DNA of 64,000 bases, taken from contig NZ_JAHBZY010000013.1 in NCBI RefSeq assembly GCF_019635155.1, positions 1 to 64,000 of the forward strand, read 5' to 3'. The position numbers and the translations under genes are program-made. Positions within the stretch are counted from its first letter, which is position 1, and the number at the start of each line of letters is the position of its first letter. The notes under the pieces are model-generated. The model did no database searches, was not told where the DNA came from, and saw only the letters and a list, made by a program, of their open reading frames with translations. The DNA comes from Nitrosomonas sp. Lineage in GTDB: Bacteria; Pseudomonadota; Gammaproteobacteria; Burkholderiales; Nitrosomonadaceae. This document shows positions 61,016 to 64,000 of the stretch, one piece after another.

Positions 61016-63097
61016 ATGAATGGTGCAATGTCAGTGTCATCGTTGATCGATACGAATAATTTCAAGACCTTGGCTGGTCCTGTCTTGATCATCATGATTT
61101 TGGCCATGATGGTACTGCCGCTACCGCCTTTTATATTGGATTTGCTATTTACTTTCAATATTGCGGTATCGATTATCGTGTTAATGGTGAGTCTCTATAC
61201 CCGAAATCCGCTAGATTTCGCAGTGTTTCCGACCATTCTGTTGATTACCACATTACTCAGACTCTCATTGAATATCGCATCCACACGTGTTGTTTTACTG
61301 GATGGACATACCGGTCCGGATGCTGCGGGGAAAGTTATTGAAGCTTTCGGTCATTTTTTGGTCGGTGGTAATTATGCGGTCGGGCTTGTGGTGTTCATTA
61401 TCTTAGTGGTCATTAATTTTGTTGTGATTACTAAAGGCGCCGGACGGATTGCGGAAGTTAGCGCTCGTTTTACCTTGGATGCGATGCCGGGCAAGCAAAT
61501 GGCGATCGATGCCGATCTGAATGCCGGATTGATCGGTGAAGATGAAGCGCGGAAACGCCGGGAAACCATTTCCAGGGAAGCTGATTTCTACGGATCAATG
61601 GATGGTGCCAGTAAATTTGTACGCGGCGATGCCATTGCTGGCGTATTGATTATGCTGATCACCATCGTCGGGGGATTGATAGTCGGAGTACTGCAACATG
61701 ACTTGGAATTAAGCATAGCCGCAAAAAATTATACGTTATTGACGATTGGTGACGGCCTGGTTGGTCAAATTCCATCGTTGGTTATCTCCACCGCAGCCGG
61801 CTTAGTGGTAAGCCGGGTTACAACTGACGAAGACCTCGGCGAACAGGTCTTAAGTCAACTGTTCAATCAACCGCATATTTTGATTATTACCGCTGCAATC
61901 CTAGGTGTCATGGGATTAATTCCCGGGATGCCGAATTTTGTTTTTCTGCTAATCGCTGCAATTTTAGGAACACTGGCTTACCTAAAGCAAAAAAGCTTGG
62001 TAGTACAACCGTCTGCTCCTGTGCCTGTGGAAATTCCGTCGCTGGAACGAGCGGATGCCAGTTGGGAAGATGTCACACCGATTGATACGCTTGGACTCGA
62101 AGTTGGTTATCGCTTGATTCCTTTGGTCGATAAAAACCAGCAAGGTGAATTACTTAAAAGAATTAATGGAATACGGAGAAAATTTGCTCAGGAAATCGGT
62201 TTTCTTCCGCCAGTCATTCATATTCGCGACAATCTGGAATTGCGGCCCAATGCGTACCGGATCACGTTAAAAGGCTCGGTAATTGGTCAAGGAGAATCTT
62301 ATTCCGGTATGTATCTGGCCATTAATCCCGGGAGAGTGACGATGCAGTTACCTGGCACCGTTACCAGCGATCCCGCTTTTGGACTGCCGTCCGTGTGGAT
62401 CGAATCATCATTGCGTGAACAAGCGCAGCTTAATGGTTATACCGTTGTTGATGCAAGTACTGTGGTTACGACTCATATCAATCACTTGATTCATGCGCAT
62501 GCAGCCGAGCTTCTCGGCCGGCAGGAGCTACAGAAATTATTTGATCATCTCAATGTGCAATTTCCTAAGCTTATTGAAGATCTGGTCCCCAAATTACTGC
62601 CGTTATCGACAGTACAGAAAGTTCTGCATCATTTGCTGGAAGAAGATGTTCACATCCGGGATATGCGAACCATCATTGATGTATTAACCGAGCAGGCGCC
62701 AAAAACTCAAGATGCTATTGAGCTCACTGCTTTTGTCAGATCGGCGCTCGGTCGCGCCATCGTCGATCAATACTTCCCTGCAGAATCTGAAGTGCAAGTC
62801 ATGAGCCTGCATCATGAATTGGAAAACTTGCTGACCCAAGTGATGCAAAGTAATGGAACGCAAGGACCCGGAATCGAGCCCGGGCTTGCGGATACATTGT
62901 TGAATGAAGCTCGCATTGCTGCTCAACAGCAGGAAAAATTAGGACTTCCAGCGATATTGCTGGTGCCCGGAAGTATTCGGTTTTTAATGGCAAAATTTTT
63001 ACGCCGCGCGTTGCCGCAGTTACGCGTGCTAGCGCATTCTGAAATTCCCGATTCAAAGAAAATCAAAATCACTTCCCTTGTTGGAGGTAATCAATGA
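61016..63097 (+). CDS. flhA: Flagellar export gate protein FlhA
   Basis: 693 residues; about eight TM helices in the first 320 residues, the FHIPEP-type signature near ISEVSARFTLDAMPGKQMAI and DADLNAGLIGEDEARKRR, then the large cytoplasmic domain (about 345-693) with GYRLIPLVDKNQQGELLKRI and a C-terminal QLRVLAHSEIPDSKKIKITS. It forms the export gate nonamer. The stop overlaps the flhF start by four bases (ATGA). Confidence 0.97.
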   Translation: MNGAMSVSSLIDTNNFKTLAGPVLIIMILAMMVLPLPPFILDLLFTFNIAVSIIVLMVSLYTRNPLDFAVFPTILLITTLLRLSLNIASTRVVLLDGHTGPDAAGKVIEAFGHFLVGGNYAVGLVVFIILVVINFVVITKGAGRIAEVSARFTLDAMPGKQMAIDADLNAGLIGEDEARKRRETISREADFYGSMDGASKFVRGDAIAGVLIMLITIVGGLIVGVLQHDLELSIAAKNYTLLTIGDGLVGQIPSLVISTAAGLVVSRVTTDEDLGEQVLSQLFNQPHILIITAAILGVMGLIPGMPNFVFLLIAAILGTLAYLKQKSLVVQPSAPVPVEIPSLERADASWEDVTPIDTLGLEVGYRLIPLVDKNQQGELLKRINGIRRKFAQEIGFLPPVIHIRDNLELRPNAYRITLKGSVIGQGESYSGMYLAINPGRVTMQLPGTVTSDPAFGLPSVWIESSLREQAQLNGYTVVDASTVVTTHINHLIHAHAAELLGRQELQKLFDHLNVQFPKLIEDLVPKLLPLSTVQKVLHHLLEEDVHIRDMRTIIDVLTEQAPKTQDAIELTAFVRSALGRAIVDQYFPAESEVQVMSLHHELENLLTQVMQSNGTQGPGIEPGLADTLLNEARIAAQQQEKLGLPAILLVPGSIRFLMAKFLRRALPQLRVLAHSEIPDSKKIKITSLVGGNQ

Positions 63098-64000
63098 AAG
63101 TAAAACGGTATATTGCGTCGACATCGCGTGAAGCATTGCGGCAAGTCAAGGAAGAGCTTGGTGAAGATGCTGTTATCTTATCCAATCGAAAAATCAGAAA
63201 CGGCGTGGAGATTATGGCATTGGCCGATTCGGAGATGTCCAATTTAGTTCGTGAGGAAACGCCGCCGCCATCATTACCTTCTTTTGCCAAGCAATACGAA
63301 TCGCAAAATGAATTTGCAGCGTCGGAAGTTTATTCAAAGAAAACATTTGAAAATGACCTGCAACAACCATTGCCACCAGTCAATGAGACGATTTCCGCAA
63401 CGTTTGCTCGCGACATTATCGCTGAGATACAAGCGATGCGAAATACCTTGGAAGATCAAATGGCAACCGTCGCTTGGGGAAATTTCACACAGCGCCGGCC
63501 CGATAAAGTAAAACTACTGAAGATTCTATTGGATTCCGGTTTTAGTCCCTTACTGGTGCGCCACTTGATCGGTAAATTATCCGACGAATTGGACTTTGAA
63601 CAAAGCCTAAAGCAAGCAACGTCAATTCTGACGACCAATCTTCGAACAGCGGCAAGTGATGACATGATTGAGCAAGGCGGCGTTTATGCGCTGGTCGGGC
63701 CGACCGGTGTCGGCAAGACTACAACGACCGCGAAATTGGCGGCTCGCTGCGTTATGCGTCACGGTGCCGATAAAGTTGCATTACTTACCACGGACAGTTA
63801 TCGAATCGGTGGTCATGAACAGCTCAGAATCTACGGGCAATTATTAGGAATACCTGTTCGTAATATTAAAGACACCGAAGACTTGCAATTAACGCTATCC
63901 GAATTGCGGAATAAACATATGGTATTGATTGATACCGTGGGTATGAGTCAACGCGACCGGATGGTGATGCAGCAGATAGCGATGTTCAGGGATTGCGGGG
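63094..64000 (+). CDS. flhF: Flagellar SRP-like GTPase FlhF (partial, runs off window)
   Basis: The ATG at 63094 has GGAGG seven bases upstream and overlaps the flhA stop. About 302 codons are present and the C-terminal end is beyond the window. N-terminal MKVKRYIASTSREALRQVKE and GEDAVILSNRKI begin the B domain (1-90). The NG domain shows P-loop ALVGPTGVGKTTTTAKLAAR (about 202-222), TTDSYRIGGHEQLRIYGQLL and VLIDTVGMSQRDR (G3). FlhF recruits the flagellar base to the cell pole. fliA or flhG is expected next. Confidence 0.95.
   Translation, partial: MKVKRYIASTSREALRQVKEELGEDAVILSNRKIRNGVEIMALADSEMSNLVREETPPPSLPSFAKQYESQNEFAASEVYSKKTFENDLQQPLPPVNETISATFARDIIAEIQAMRNTLEDQMATVAWGNFTQRRPDKVKLLKILLDSGFSPLLVRHLIGKLSDELDFEQSLKQATSILTTNLRTAASDDMIEQGGVYALVGPTGVGKTTTTAKLAARCVMRHGADKVALLTTDSYRIGGHEQLRIYGQLLGIPVRNIKDTEDLQLTLSELRNKHMVLIDTVGMSQRDRMVMQQIAMFRDCG

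Overview
The window looks like the chromosome of a betaproteobacterium, most likely a Nitrosomonas-type ammonia oxidiser (Nitrosomonadaceae). This is inferred from moderately AT-rich DNA, the dusB-fis-purH-purD order, PhoB/PhoR, a di-heme peroxidase with a His-rich leader, a persulfide-oxidation locus and flagellar genes. No ammonia-oxidation gene is present, so the genus is inference only.

Layout. 0-2.2 kb: the tail of a probable conjugation operon (trbJ end, small trbK-like lipoprotein, start of a trbL-like gene) is cut off by an IS3-family element whose other side has removed the 5' end of flgJ. 2.2-6.3 kb: flgJ (truncated), flgK and flgL, with a candidate sigma-28 promoter before flgK. 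6.3-11.7 kb: purD, purH, fis, dusB and a UbiH-type hydroxylase, all on the minus strand. 12-13.6 kb: ankyrin and Sel1 exported proteins. 13.6-26.5 kb: class I aldolase, ComEC, a sensor kinase/receiver pair, ubiE, DUF971, phoBR, exported proteins of unknown function and a fatty acid desaturase. 26.6-32.9 kb: di-heme peroxidase divergent from a His-rich Spy/CpxP-like protein, a decayed persulfide dioxygenase (Blh/ETHE1-like) gene, a phosphatase-like/SQR fusion, a TSUP permease and a DUF1269-like protein. 33-47 kb: an unknown lipoprotein behind a 43-bp tandem duplication, a GAF-PAS-GGDEF-EAL protein, DUF1810, Nnr, purL, a ChaN-PDZ protein and an M1-like peptidase.

47.4-54 kb: a compact integrative element of about 6.4 kb inserted at the 3' end of tRNA-Lys(TTT). 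The intact tRNA is at the right end and a 49-bp copy of its 3' part (att) is at the left end. The element carries a tyrosine integrase, an AlpA/Xis-like regulator overlapping the integrase gene, a Rep_trans-like initiator, an unknown gene, and AT-rich cargo of two convergent membrane proteins (a two-TM protein with a possible PLD-like domain, and a six-TM protein with C-terminal ankyrin repeats). A stub of a second, related integrase lies outside the left att site, which indicates serial integration at the same tRNA. Four 10-bp phased repeats next to the left att site are candidate recombination-factor binding sites.

54-64 kb: cysC, galE and galU (activated sulfate and UDP-sugars), a penicillin-acylase family hydrolase, then the flagellar export and localisation genes flhB, flhA and flhF (cut by the window end). 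The best candidate for an undescribed system is the cargo of the tRNA-Lys element. The clearest gene-decay story is the dioxygenase remnant beside the SQR fusion.
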